Notes under the pieces: generated by a model
Seen by the model: only the letters and a program-made list of their open reading frames with translations
Told to the model about the DNA's origin: nothing
Databases searched by the model: none
From: Dactylonectria macrodidyma
Taxonomy: Eukaryota > Ascomycota > Sordariomycetes > Hypocreales > Nectriaceae
Assembly (NCBI GenBank): GCA_020744425.1
Contig: JAGMUV010000001.1
Span: forward strand, 1,550,001 to 1,614,000
Length of the DNA stretch: 64,000 nucleotides
Direction: 5' to 3'
Shown here: in pieces, positions 45,024 through 55,916 of the stretch
Layout of the letters: each line of letters starts with the position of its first letter
How positions within the stretch are numbered: position 1 is the first letter of the stretch
Program-made: the position numbers and the translations under genes

Positions 45024-47369
45024 ATGGTACGCCTTCGAGATGGCATGTGGCTACCCGCCGAGGGCGTCCGCACAGAGTACGCCGAGGATGTCTATGAAGT
45101 GACGCCCTCGGAGGACCAGCAGGCATTGAGCTTGCTGTGCCCCGTCAAGCACATCCGCTCACGCGGCGACACACTCAACCAGCCGACCGTGACACTCGAC
45201 ATCAAGGCCGAGATGGACGGTATTATCTCCATTGAGTCGACACACTGGGCTGGAGCGCAAATCAAGGGCCCTCACTTCGAGCTATTCCCGGATGGCAAGC
45301 CGACTGTCCAGGGCGAGATCATCAAGAGCGACAAAGGCACCACACTCAAGTCTGGCCTCCTGTCAGCCACGCTTCACCCAGATCCTCACAACTTCGACAT
45401 CAAGTTCCATAGCACCGATGGCTCCAAGCACCTCACGACGCTCGGCAACCGCAGCACCGGTTTCGCCTACTCCCCATCACCCAGCTCGCCCATGCAGCTT
45501 GGTGACATGCGCGACTTCAAGCACTACATGTTCTTTCAGACAACCCTATCCGTGGGCGAGTCTATTCACGGCCTGGGGGAGCGATTTGGCGCCTGGAACA
45601 AAGTCGGCCAACATGTCTCCTTATGGAATGCTGATGGAGGCACCTCCAGTGACCAGGCCTACAAGAACGTGTCCTTCTGGATGAGCAACCGTGGATATGG
45701 TGTCTTTGTCGACAATCCCGGCCGGGTAGACTTGGAGATTGGCAGCGAGCGAACCACCCGCATTCAGACCACTGTTGAGGGTCAGCGCTTGAAGATCTAC
45801 ATCATCTACGGAAAGGGTCCTAAGGATGTCCTTAAAAAGTACACCACCCTGACCGGAAAAGCTGGCAAGGTTCCTAGCTGGAGTTTCGGCCTCTGGCTGA
45901 CAACCAGCTTCACCACCAACTATGACGAGACTACCGTCAACTCGTTCCTTGAGGGCATGAAGGCCCGCGGATCGCCCGTCGACGTCTTCCACTACGACTG
46001 CTTTTGGATGAAAGCCTTTACATGGACCGATTTCGTCTTCGACTCGGAGCGCTTCCCCGATCCCAAGGCTCAGATATCCCGTCTCAAGGAGAATGGTCTG
46101 TGCAAGAAGGTGTGCGTTTGGATCAACCCATACATTGGCCAGCATGGCGCTGCCTTCAAGCACGCTGCCGAACGCGGCTACCTGCTGAAGCGGAAGAATG
46201 GCGATGTCTGGCAGTGGGATCTGTGGCAAGCTGGTATGGGTCTCGTCGACATTACCAATCCCGAAGCCGTTGCCTGGTACGTCGAATGTCTCAATGGCCT
46301 CTTTGACAAGGGCGTCGATGCTCTGAAGACCGATTTTGGTGAGCGAATCCCCACTCTCGACGTCCAATGGCACGACACCACCGTCGATCCTCACAAGATG
46401 CACAACTACTATGCATTTGAATACAATCGTATTGTCTACGAAGCTCTTCAGAAGCGCTACGGCAAAGACGAGGCCGTGCTGTATGCTCGCGCTGCTTGCG
46501 CCGGCACTCAGCGATTCCCCCTTGTGTGGGGCGGCGATTGCGAGTCGACACCCGAGGCGCTGGCCGAGTCCGTACGCGGGGGTCTCTCGATGGGCCTCAG
46601 TGGGTACTCCTTCTGGAGCTGTGACATTGGCGGTTTCGAAGGATTTCCTCCCCCGTGGATCTATAAGCGATGGGTGGCGATGGGTCTCCTTTGTAGTCAC
46701 AGCCGTCTGCACGGAAGCAACTCTTATCGTGTGCCGTGGACTGTCGATGATGACGACCAGACCGAGGAAGGCTGCTCCAAAACTCTTGCTAAGTGGACTT
46801 CGCTGAAGACGCGCTTGATGCCGTACATTTACGCCCAGGCAATCGAGTCGATCGAAGGTGGTATTCCTATGTCTCTGCGTGCTATGGCTCTCGAGTTCCC
46901 AGATGATCCCACCTCGTGGTACCTCGACCGCCAGTTCATGGTGGGATCACAGCTTCTTGCGGCTCCTATATACGAGGAGTCGGGCGAGGTCGAGTTTTAC
47001 CTGCCCAAGGGAAAGTGGACCTCGTACTTTACCAACGAGATCAAGGCCGGCCCAGGTTGGTTCAAGGAGAAGCACGCCTTCGGCACCCTGCCCCTCTACG
47101 TGCGTGAGAACACCATCCTGGTACTCGGCAGCCGCGATCAGGTCGGGGCGGCGTACGACTTTGCCAAGGATGTCGAGGTTGCTCTATACCAGACTTCTCC
47201 TGGAGCTAAGGCGACTGTGGTGAACGGTGATGGCGGAGTTATTGTCGAGCTTACCGTCGGAGCTGATGGCAGCCTCGAGAAGACTGACAAGCTCTCGGGT
47301 GACGTAAAGGTTGGCGAAAATGGTCGAAGTTTGGAGGGAGATGCTCCTGTGTCGATTGAGTCATTGTAA
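45024..47369 (+). CDS. GH31 alpha-xylosidase-like enzyme, intracellular
   Basis: Intronless, 781 residues. There is no signal peptide (MVRLRDGMWLPAEG), so it should act inside the cell. The N-terminal domain contains GESIHGLGERFGAWNKVGQ. The GH31 barrel has the nucleophile Asp in ALKTDFGERIP (about D437) and the acid/base Asp in WGGDCES (about D505), with GLSGYSFWSCDIGGFEG and RWVAMGLLCSHSRLHG. The KTDFGE form of the nucleophile motif is the alpha-xylosidase (YicI-like) version rather than the DMNE form of alpha-glucosidases. C-terminal beta domains follow (LYVRENTILVLGSR). It would cleave alpha-1,6-xylose from xyloglucan-derived isoprimeverose or related oligosaccharides. The substrate is inference from motif. 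Confidence 0.92.
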   Translation: MVRLRDGMWLPAEGVRTEYAEDVYEVTPSEDQQALSLLCPVKHIRSRGDTLNQPTVTLDIKAEMDGIISIESTHWAGAQIKGPHFELFPDGKPTVQGEIIKSDKGTTLKSGLLSATLHPDPHNFDIKFHSTDGSKHLTTLGNRSTGFAYSPSPSSPMQLGDMRDFKHYMFFQTTLSVGESIHGLGERFGAWNKVGQHVSLWNADGGTSSDQAYKNVSFWMSNRGYGVFVDNPGRVDLEIGSERTTRIQTTVEGQRLKIYIIYGKGPKDVLKKYTTLTGKAGKVPSWSFGLWLTTSFTTNYDETTVNSFLEGMKARGSPVDVFHYDCFWMKAFTWTDFVFDSERFPDPKAQISRLKENGLCKKVCVWINPYIGQHGAAFKHAAERGYLLKRKNGDVWQWDLWQAGMGLVDITNPEAVAWYVECLNGLFDKGVDALKTDFGERIPTLDVQWHDTTVDPHKMHNYYAFEYNRIVYEALQKRYGKDEAVLYARAACAGTQRFPLVWGGDCESTPEALAESVRGGLSMGLSGYSFWSCDIGGFEGFPPPWIYKRWVAMGLLCSHSRLHGSNSYRVPWTVDDDDQTEEGCSKTLAKWTSLKTRLMPYIYAQAIESIEGGIPMSLRAMALEFPDDPTSWYLDRQFMVGSQLLAAPIYEESGEVEFYLPKGKWTSYFTNEIKAGPGWFKEKHAFGTLPLYVRENTILVLGSRDQVGAAYDFAKDVEVALYQTSPGAKATVVNGDGGVIVELTVGADGSLEKTDKLSGDVKVGENGRSLEGDAPVSIESL

Positions 47370-48165
47370 TGGGATTGGTTACAGAATGGTTGGCCATCCA
47401 AGTGAGTGGAATACGAGTAATTGGGATAAGGTCATTAGAATTAGATTGAACGTACTCGCCTAGGATTATGATAACGAATTCATTGATGAATCTATGCAAC
47501 GCATTTCCTTGTCTGGTGTGTGTTTGAGAAATTGCTATCCACTCGCATGTCTGACATCGGAGAGAAGGTTTTGTTGCCGCCGAGTTAAACAACGAGGAGA
47601 TGTGTTGACCCATCTCCCAGAAAAATAATCACTTATGGGACGATCTACCAAATACAAACACTGGGTTTATTTCGGCATGCCTCTCATAAAGCGGGCAAAC
47701 GCTCTGATTGGTAGACTATCTCATTACTCGTAGGGTTCAAATAGACTGAGCTTTTTTTTTTTTTTTTGAAAATGCACGAATGGCGGCGAGTGAGCTCGTG
47801 TTTTCAAACAGTATGCGTTTGCTCATCTATGTTGGGTTCTGGAATCTAGTGCGACTGGCTATTGGTTCTAGTAGCCCATGTCTCGGCGAGGCACTTATAC
47901 TCATATTCATATCCACAGCCTCTTGGTTTGGTTCCCCTTCATATTTGCAAACTCCTCCCTGACGAAGCGCATCTCGCGTCAGAGACGTACTATATAATAA
48001 CCAGCTAAATTGCGTTATTGTTTCTGCTTGCCTTCCGGTTCTGTGAAACATCCACAGCAAGCGATAAATCTTCTCTTTTGTACAATACTCCCAAGACGTA
48101 TCGTTTCTATTCTATACGCCTTTAGTACGCAATAGCGACGGACCTTACTCTGCGAAGTGACAAAT
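47370..48165. other. Intergenic region with 16-nt T run
   Basis: About 800 bp, AT-rich, with a T run at 47752-47767. It fits the GH31 3' UTR and the upstream region of a small uncertain gene. Confidence 0.55.
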
Positions 48166-48678
48166 ATGGACAAGAAACAGAACCCTGCCCCGTCTGCCTC
48201 CGGGACATTCTTAAAGCCTGACCAAACGCAACCGGCGACTACTTCCCAATCGGGAAACCAGAACGATGTTTCCAATCCTTCCCCGTCTGGCCTCGACCAG
48301 TCTCGTGGACAGGAGGGTCAGGACCAAGAGCAGGTCTTCCCTTGGACGGGCTTCCGCTTGAGGACCACCTCCTGGGCGACTAGGAGGGGCGGTAGTATCA
48401 ACGAGCCTGTTTCCTCGCCACCAGCCACCCCGAGGCTCAGCAGGTCTGGACTCTCACGGGACAGGGTCGCGGGCAGTTCGTCAGATGTGTCGACGCAGAC
48501 GCCGCTCGCTCAGCCCTTTGTCCCCAGCCTTTTGCGAAGAACCCCTATTCGGAGACGCCCAAGACGCTCGACTCAGAGGCCACCGAGCAAACTGTGCCAG
48601 GTCATGACGATTGAGGACTTTGATGAGAAGCCCGATGACTCTTCGACAGGAAAGGAGGATAAGGAGGATTTGTCTTGA
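48166..48678 (+). CDS. Small hypothetical protein, disordered
   Basis: A single open frame of 170 residues from the ATG at 48166 (MDKKQNPAPSASGTF). I do not recognise it. It is more GC-rich at third positions than the flanking AT-rich sequence, which supports coding. The protein is low complexity: Gln/Ser/Pro-rich first half, one hydrophobic patch (QVFPWTGFRLRT), Ser/Pro middle with PATPRLSRSGLSRD, an Arg cluster (RRTPIRRRPRRSTQRP) that could be a nuclear signal, and an acidic end (MTIEDFDEKPDD...KEDKEDLS). No membrane segment or signal peptide is seen. It sits between the GH31 gene and nag3 without obvious link to either. It could be a lineage-specific gene or a chance frame. Confidence 0.45.
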   Translation: MDKKQNPAPSASGTFLKPDQTQPATTSQSGNQNDVSNPSPSGLDQSRGQEGQDQEQVFPWTGFRLRTTSWATRRGGSINEPVSSPPATPRLSRSGLSRDRVAGSSSDVSTQTPLAQPFVPSLLRRTPIRRRPRRSTQRPPSKLCQVMTIEDFDEKPDDSSTGKEDKEDLS

Positions 48679-49220
48679 TGCCTGGAAAAGAAGATACAAT
48701 CTTACCAAGGCTGTCATTGTTTTCAATCGGATACTAAATGATGGATAAGTCAAGGCTTGTGTGAGGGAGACCGGCATTGAATTCTGGGCAATCATGTTTA
48801 TACAAAATGGCTATGAAGTGAATCGCGGCGGAGGATGCATGAGCCCGTAGTCAATTGCACTTCACACATGATAAACATGAACCGTGATCAGTTTTCAAAT
48901 GACTATTCAAGAAACCATATCATATCGCTGACTCTAGAATACAGGGCACGATTCTAGAGATCCCCTTGCTTGTGGTCATTGGAGGAAGAGGGTGACCAAC
49001 GACTAGGTCGGTCGGGGGGAAAGGCTTCATCGAGTAAACGTGTCGGAGACGAACAATGACCATGTGGCCTTGTGCCGGTTCTAAAGATAGAACCTGAGTA
49101 AATTTGGTATGTTCGACATGCGATTGGAATTCCCATGCCAGGCATGGCCAGTTCAACCACTTCAGTGCCAATCATCTTTACCAACCTCTGTCTGTGAAGT
49201 CTCTTACCCCGTAGCTCAGA
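48679..49220. other. Convergent 3' intergenic region
   Basis: About 540 bp of AT-rich sequence between the 3' ends of the small hypothetical gene and nag3. No gene is supported. Confidence 0.5.
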
Positions 49221-52200
49221 TCATATGCTTGCGAACTAGACACCAATTAGTACATGCGGTCATTGTATTTTTACGTCTTTTACTCACATTTTCCGGCGAA
49301 TTGGTAATCTCATCAAATGCCTGTAGCGTCTCGAACCCCATCGCCGCCAGGGGTTCAGTTCCATCGTCAACAACCTGGTTCGTTAGCAAAATTCCAGAAC
49401 GACTGCGGATGGTGTAAACTTACCCAGCCTAGAACGGTTTTTGACGCCCTATGGCTCTTGTTCTGGCGGACACCCATCAGCGCCAACCCTTGCAGCACGA
49501 GCGTGGCGAAGGGCATCGCTGGAACGACGGGGGCGAGGATGCCGCCAATGTCTTCTGTATCTGACAGCAGCGCTGGCATATAAGTAGCTAGAGGGCTATG
49601 CTGGCGGGAGATGATGATCGTTCCCAATAGGCTCCCTGCGCCGTCTTTGGCGCGCACGATGCCGCACGTCTTTGTCTCCTGGAGAGCGAATCTATAGAGC
49701 TCAAGGATCTCCGGGTTTGCGTGCGCGCGCACATGGCTGAGCACACTTTCGGCATTGTCTGCTCCGTGGATCAAGTCGAAACTGATGTTGACTCTCTGAA
49801 TGCTTTGTAGGAGTCCCTCCGGGGCGGACCAGCTGGCCAAATCATGAATGACCAAGTCAGTGACGCGACGAGGGAACTGTGTATCCCAGCCACTATTGGT
49901 AAACCAGTCCTTGGTCGTGTTCACTTGGACATCCACAGGAATACCCGGGAATACACCCGGAAGCGCCATGCCGATCTGCACCTTCTTTACGCCTCGTCTC
50001 TGAGTGAGGCTCTTTATAGCGCGCCGGTGGAGCGATCTGCCGATGGAGACATCTCGCTTGGCGGGATCGACAAAGATGGCACCCAGTATTCCGACCCCAT
50101 GTAGATAGTACGTGGCTACAAATCCATATAGCGCTTGTGTGCTCGAATTTCTAACGACGAAATGAGTTTCGCTGATGTGCTGGTTGTTAAGCTGAAAGGT
50201 CGCCGCCGTAGTACTCTGTAGAAATGGGAGGTCAGGAGCGCTGCCTCGATGAACGGCTCGCAATAGCTCGTCTAGTCCCGAAGCATCACGTTCGGGATGG
50301 TACTCCTCTACGAGCCAATGTTGTCGTGATTTCATAACCTTTTTGCTCTTTCTCAGGGTGCCGGGAAGCGTCCCAAGCGGGGTAATGTCACCCACGAGTG
50401 CCCTGGCTAGCGCATGTAGGGCATTCTCTGTGAAGTCGAATGTGCAGAGATATGTGCCGATAGATTTATCCATGGCAAAGTCATATGGCGAGCTAACCGC
50501 CACCACAATGAGTTGCTTCTTCTGACCCCTGCTTCGGAGCATGGAACACATCATATCAACGTGCTTCGTGAAGCCAGCTTGATAAAGGTTTCGGTTTGCA
50601 TCGGCTGTGACAATAATGATGCAAGACGCCCGGTTAATGAGGTTTTCGTGAACTACAACAGTGTTAGCAGTGGTTGAATAAGCTACGTATAGAAGACCCT
50701 ACCCGGCCTCACTCCATTAGCAGTGTAGCTGGTATGGAGTAGCTTTTCATTGCGGGACCGTGCCAGAGACTTCCCGAACTCCCTAAAAACGCCTTCCCCA
50801 CTCATTATTGCGCCTCGCTCACGGTCGCGGTGAGACCAACTATCATGAGTTGTCCAGGCGAGATGCTGAGCATCCTTGGAGTTGAGAAGCTTCTTGGTCA
50901 AAGAAGATGCCGGTAGCGGCTTGAGGAGAGGTGTGAAAAGAAGCAACTCTTCTCCCGGGTGCATTGAGGTCGAAAGGGGGAGTAGCTTCTCCTTGTCTCG
51001 TATGACGGTGATGGAATCATCATAAGCTCGACGTGAAAGGGCTAGATGGGCAGGATGGAGCTGAGACAAAAGGGAAATACCTGGAGGGTTGAGTGCCTTG
51101 TTCCACGAGGTGCAGGTGGATTTCAGGCGCAGAACACGTCTTACCGACGTAAATATTCTCTCTTTGGAGATGATTCCGCTTTCATAACCTAGCTTGAGTC
51201 CCTTGATCGCCTCAAGCTGGACATCATATGCTCGGCAAAGAAGAACCAGGTCACACCCGGCCTCCACCGCCATGACAACGCCATTCTGGACACCGAGGTC
51301 ATGGCTCAGGGCCTCCATTTCCAGGCATTCTGAGATGGCAACACCATTGAAGCCCAAGTCATTGCGCAGTAGGTCATCTACAACCTGGTCCGACAGACAA
51401 GCGTGGCTGACATTCATAGACGGGTTAGAGATACCGCAGCCCCCGATGAACATGGCGTCCAACTTGCCAGTAGCAATGGCATTCCTGAAGGGGACCAGCG
51501 CACTTAGACTCAGCTCTTCGAGGGTCTGGGTAATGATGGGGACGTCGAGGTTAGATCCTAGGAAGTCAAGGTTTCCGTAGGAGGGAAAATGCTTTCCACA
51601 TGATGCCATTCCGGCGTCCCGGATACCTTTCAAAGCAGCGAGGCCATACAGCGAGACCTCTTGAGGGTCATCGCCAGTACTACGCACTCCCAATGGCTGA
51701 TACCGGGCATTGTTAAGTACATCAAGAACTGGACCGAGCATGAGGTTTACACCGCACGCCGATATCTCGGTTGCGGTGGCTTTGGTAACCTCATAGGCTA
51801 GCTCGGCTCGGCCAGTTGCAGCAACGCCCATGGCGCTAGGGAACTGGCAGACAAAGTCCTCATCGAAGAGACTGTTGACACCGCCATTCTCCTGGTCAAG
51901 GGCAATCAATAGTGGGTGGGGATGTCCAGCTTTCTGGGCGATAATTTGGAGTTCCTGGACTAGTCTGGCGGTTTGTTGGGCGGCTGTGGGATGCCAGTCA
52001 GCCAGCGGACAATTGCAGGTGAGGAAATAGGTCAAAGAGTACAAAGGGGCCCACTTGGAGCAGGAAGAAAACGTACATTTGAGGTTCTTGGCAGTCAGTA
52101 TGATGGAGCCAAGATGGTGGTCCTCGATGAGGCTCCTGATTTGGGGGGTGACTTCAGTGCCATCCCACCCCATGATGAGGATCTGGCCAATGGCCCTGCA

Positions 52201-52473
52201 AGATGGGAAGATGACATGTTAGCATGATGTGAATGGATAGTAGGGAAGCCGTAACATTGAAGCCGGAACAGTAAAGCCGAAACCCGCTAACCAGGACGTG
52301 GAGCCGGAGGAGACGGAGTCATTCGCGGAATGCCAATGCCGTGCCGGGGCGGGGGACGGCGGCCCCACGGACGGCGACGGCACCTGCCAACTGAGGTGGA
52401 TAGAAGAAGATACGTACCAATCGAGGTTCTGCCATAGTGGATCCAGATCTTCTCCGTGTGCTGAGCTGGCCAT
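49221..52473 (-). CDS. nag3: GH3 beta-N-acetylglucosaminidase-like enzyme fused to GNAT domains
   Basis: Six exons, 52473-52418, 52195-52077, 51983-50703, 50652-49424, 49374-49288 and 49235-49221, total 2787 nt and 928 residues. The N-terminal half is a NagZ-type GH3 domain: LDWAIGQILIMGWDGTEV, LIALDQENGGV, FPSAMGVAATG, GPVLDVLNNARYQPLGVRSTGDDP, GKHFPSYGN. The C-terminal half (about residues 595-900) contains GNAT acetyltransferase-like folds, with motif GAIFVDPAKRDVSIGRSLHRRA and a second copy around IVRAKDGAGSLLGTIIISRQ. The ATG at 52473 has a GACCATGG context. An in-frame ATG at 52638 would add 55 Ser/Arg-rich residues. There is no signal peptide. It diverges from dac1, as in the GlcNAc gene cluster known from Trichoderma. 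It probably releases GlcNAc from imported chitin or wall fragments; the GNAT role is unknown. Confidence 0.85.
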
Positions 52474-53457
52474 GGTCGGGCGGTGTCGGCGACGGCGCCT
52501 AGTGGCATGGTACCTGGAGCCGGAGGCGTTGAGATGCCGGTCGCTCCTCGACTTGGACTTGAGGTAACGATGAGATGCCTTGTCGGGGGGCGGCGACGGC
52601 GACGACGACGAGGAATCTGACCTGAGAGGGGCGACCATCCTGCGAATGCACCCGACGTGATGACGGATAAACTCTGGCTAAACAGGGTCGAGGATATCTG
52701 ATTGGCTGTGAACCGAAGGCGCTGGCGGGTGGGGGCTTTTTGGTTGTGTGATGCACTGATGGGCGGCGGCTGAGTTAACGTTACATGGATAGGATCATTT
52801 GGAGGTGTCTTCTCATCAGTCCGGTATTTCTGGCGTGGTATCTCTCAAGTGGCAGGTATTATCTCTCCTGTGGCAGGTGTCAATCGTGTGGCCAGTACTC
52901 CAACGTTGGTGATGGCAGGCTGATGGTTGGTTGTTCAAGGACGGACGTTGGTTTGAAGGGCCGATGGACGAATGCTGCCCTCTTGTATCCATCAGATTCG
53001 ACACCTGGGCTCAACCGATGGCCCTGGCCGGCCCCGATGAACACAGGCTTGGCGGGGTTTACACCCAGCAAGCTCTTCTGTCCGTCCTGCCATCCGTAGT
53101 CCCATGTCGTTTGCATGGTTTGGTGCCGTCCGTGGTGTCGTTCATGGTTCCCTACGTGGGCCCAGCGATAGCCGTGGCGATGGTCACTGTCACGAGACCG
53201 TGCCGCGATGCCACGAGACACGGCCTGGCTGCGTCACCGATGAGTCGCTAGCTGCTCTGTCCGTGAATTCCGGGAGCGAATACTAAGGGAAGGCACGTCT
53301 CGTTGGATGCTGAAACTTCATTCTGGTCAGAGAGAATACTCGGGTATACACCACTCTGGCTAGTGGACTCTCTGATCAGAACATTTCAAGCCTCTTTTCC
53401 TCAACACCCTCTTCTCTGAACACCCTCCCCCCAGACCCTTCTTGTGTGCTGGAAACC
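52474..53457. promoter_or_regulatory. Divergent promoter of nag3 and dac1
   Basis: 984 bp between the divergent starts (819 bp if nag3 starts at 52638). It contains short repeats such as GGTATCTCTCAAGTGGCAGGTATTATCTCTCCTGTGGCAGGT-like copies near 52838-52878 (a tandem pair of about 22 nt) and CATGGTT/GGTGCCGTC-like words near 53114. A shared promoter for two enzymes of one pathway is inferred. Confidence 0.55.
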
Positions 53458-54904
53458 ATGCCCATCGCCGTCTCGCCCACGCGGCCACCAAACGGCCTCA
53501 CCAAATTCACTAATTGCCGTTTGCTCAGGAACGATGCCCTGGTTGACGCGGATCTCTGGGTCAGTTCGGTCTCAGGCAAGGTCATCGATAGCCAGGCCTC
53601 GTTCTACGATGAACTGGTTCTCCCGGACAAGATCATTGACCTTGGCGGGCGCATCCTCGCCCCTGGGTTCATCGAGTGCCAGCTCAATGGCGCTTTCGGC
53701 TTCAACTTCTCAACCTTGCTCGACGACATGTCCGAATATGGAAAGAAACTCCAAGAAGTGAACCGCCTCATGGTTCAGACGGGGGTTACATCGTACATCC
53801 CGACCATCACAAGCCAACGGCCTGAGCTGTACCAGAAGGTGAGGTTTCATCGTGGCTTGAAACGGTGGGGCTTGGCACATGAGACTAACGGCGCCGGTAG
53901 ACCCTCCCGTATCTAGGCCCGTCTGGAGACCGCAGGAAGGCCGACGACGGCGCCGAATCGCTCGGGGCTCACTGCGAAGGTCCGTTTCTGAGCCCCACCA
54001 AAAACGGCGTCCACAATGTGGATGTCTTGATCAAGGCCAATTCGATCAAAGACCTCGAGCAATGCTATGGAGCCGAGAATATGAACGGATCCGGGGGTGG
54101 GAAGCCCCCGATCAAGATGATCACGGCGGCCCCGGAGAGAGGGCGCATGATGGAACTCATCCCCGAGGTGACCTCGAGGGGTATCATCTACTCCATCGGC
54201 CACTCGGAAGCAACTTATGAAGAAGCTTCCCAGGCGGTCGGAAAAGGAGCCACCATGATTACACACCTGTTCAATGCCATGCGGCCTCTGCACCATCGCA
54301 ATCCGGGCATCTTTGGGGTTCTCGGCAAGGCAGAGAGCTTGCCAAGGCCCTATTTTGGCATCATCTCCGACGGGATTCATCTGCACCCTACTACTATCAA
54401 AATCGCCTACAATTCCCATCCCGATGGCTTCATTCTTGTCACAGATGCGATGCACCTCGTCGGGTTGGAGGACGGGGCATATCCGTGGACCAATGGAGAG
54501 TACACATGCAACATTGTGAAGAAGGGCTCCAAGTTGCTCCTTGAGGGATCTGAGACTATTGCTGGAAGGTGAGTATCTCTACGGCAGAGCCAGATTTTGC
54601 TAGGGTAAAGAACATGAGCTAATGAACAAACGATAGCTCCATCACTCTGCTCGAATGCATCAACAACTTCCTGGAGTGGACCGGGACCAGCATTCCCCAG
54701 GCGCTCGGGGCCGTGACGTCGACCCCGGCAGCGATGCTGGGGCTCCAAGGAGTCAAGGGTACTTTGGACGCGGGGGCGGATGCCGATTTGGTGGTGCTGT
54801 CTGACGAGGCTGTGGGAGACTGTCACCGCCTCGTATTGGACGAGGTGTGGAAGTTTGGCCAGCGAGTGTGTCGGGCAGAACCAAGCCCCGTGGAGCGTTG
54901 TTAG
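53458..54904 (+). CDS. dac1: N-acetylglucosamine-6-phosphate deacetylase
   Basis: Exons 53458-53838, 53901-54568 and 54637-54904 total 1317 nt and 438 residues. The amidohydrolase fold is clear. The metal ligand Glu is in LGAHCEGPFLSPTKNG (about E153). Histidines lie in YSIGHSEA (about H228) and THLFNAM (about H249), SDGIHL follows, and the catalytic Asp is in ILVTDAM (about D309). The C-terminal part has TPAAMLGL and KGTLDAGADADLVVL. It removes the acetyl group from GlcNAc-6-phosphate to give glucosamine-6-phosphate and acetate, the step before deamination. It faces nag3 and precedes ron1. The ATG at 53458 has an ACCATGC context. Exon 2 was recovered upstream of the next in-frame ATG because GAHCEGPF is required. 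Confidence 0.95.
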
Positions 54905-55916
54905 GCAGGCAGATAGGTAGAGTGGCAGATGGCTTATCCTTAGAGATTGTGATCTAGAAAGAAAGGCACGTATTGATAGAGTCGTGAAAGATGGGACCAG
55001 ATGCGAACTGCCATAGCTAGATGCATTAGATATGTGGACATGATAGGTATTGGTCGTGGGCATGGAGGATTCGCAGATTTGAAGTTGGGAGGATTCGCTT
55101 ATCATGCAAAGGTGGGTATCTGACCGGCACTTGAACAACAGTAATACCTCACGTAGCACATCCCCAGCCCTTTACTCTACCAATTAATGTCTAGGTACGT
55201 ATCTTAAATAAGTATTCTAACGTCAGCTCTGTACCATTTCTGTCGCCCGATCTCGTACGTCTCTTTATTTTACTCATCGCGATGTGCTCCTTTTCGTGTC
55301 TTGGTCAAAAAGCCTAACGAAATGGTGGATTGGGGCTTCGCAAGCCATTGAACCTTCTGAAACAGCTTTAGATCGGCCTGATCCCGCATGCTTGCCAGTG
55401 GGCAGTCCACTGTAATTCTAGCCTTCCTTCACAGGTTAATGCGAGAAAGCCATTTACAGGGGAGAGGGGGTACACCAGCCAATTGCTGCGTCGCCTCCCT
55501 AGCCACACCACCATCTTATTGATAGGCCAAGTCCGAAAGGTCGAAGCCGAGTGGGCCACCTCCACAGCGCCTCCTCCACAGCACTTCCTCCACTCCTCCT
55601 CCACCTCCGCTCTTCCATCAACTGCGACAGCCAAGTCCAACACGCTCGTCGTCTGATCTTCTGTAGAATTCCCTAGCTACAGCCGCGACAGACAAAAATC
55701 GCCTCATATCGCGCCCCATCGCCATCGCATTTACCGCTGTCGCCAACGCCGTCGCGATCTCCAGGCTCCAGCGCCGTATCACGCAAGCCGTTCCCGTGTC
55801 GCAGGCCATTCCCGTCTCTTGCGACGTCTCACCCATCGCTCGCAGGGGTGCCGGAGTCGCTGATCTCACCGGCGCGCCTGATCCGATGAAGCGATGACGG
55901 ACAATTGAACAATGCC
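54905..55916. other. Intergenic region upstream of ron1
   Basis: About 1 kb. The first third is AT-rich 3' UTR-like sequence. Bases about 55530-55916 are CT-rich (TCCTCCACTCCTCCTCCACC-like) and form the probable ron1 leader. No gene. Confidence 0.55.

Noticed and set aside
45621..46712. 363-codon minus-strand frame
   Set aside because: Antisense shadow of the GH31 catalytic domain; residues have no recognisable pattern.
54407..55159. 250-codon minus-strand frame over the dac1 3' end
   Set aside because: Antisense to dac1 exons 2-3 and running into AT-rich 3' DNA; no domain.
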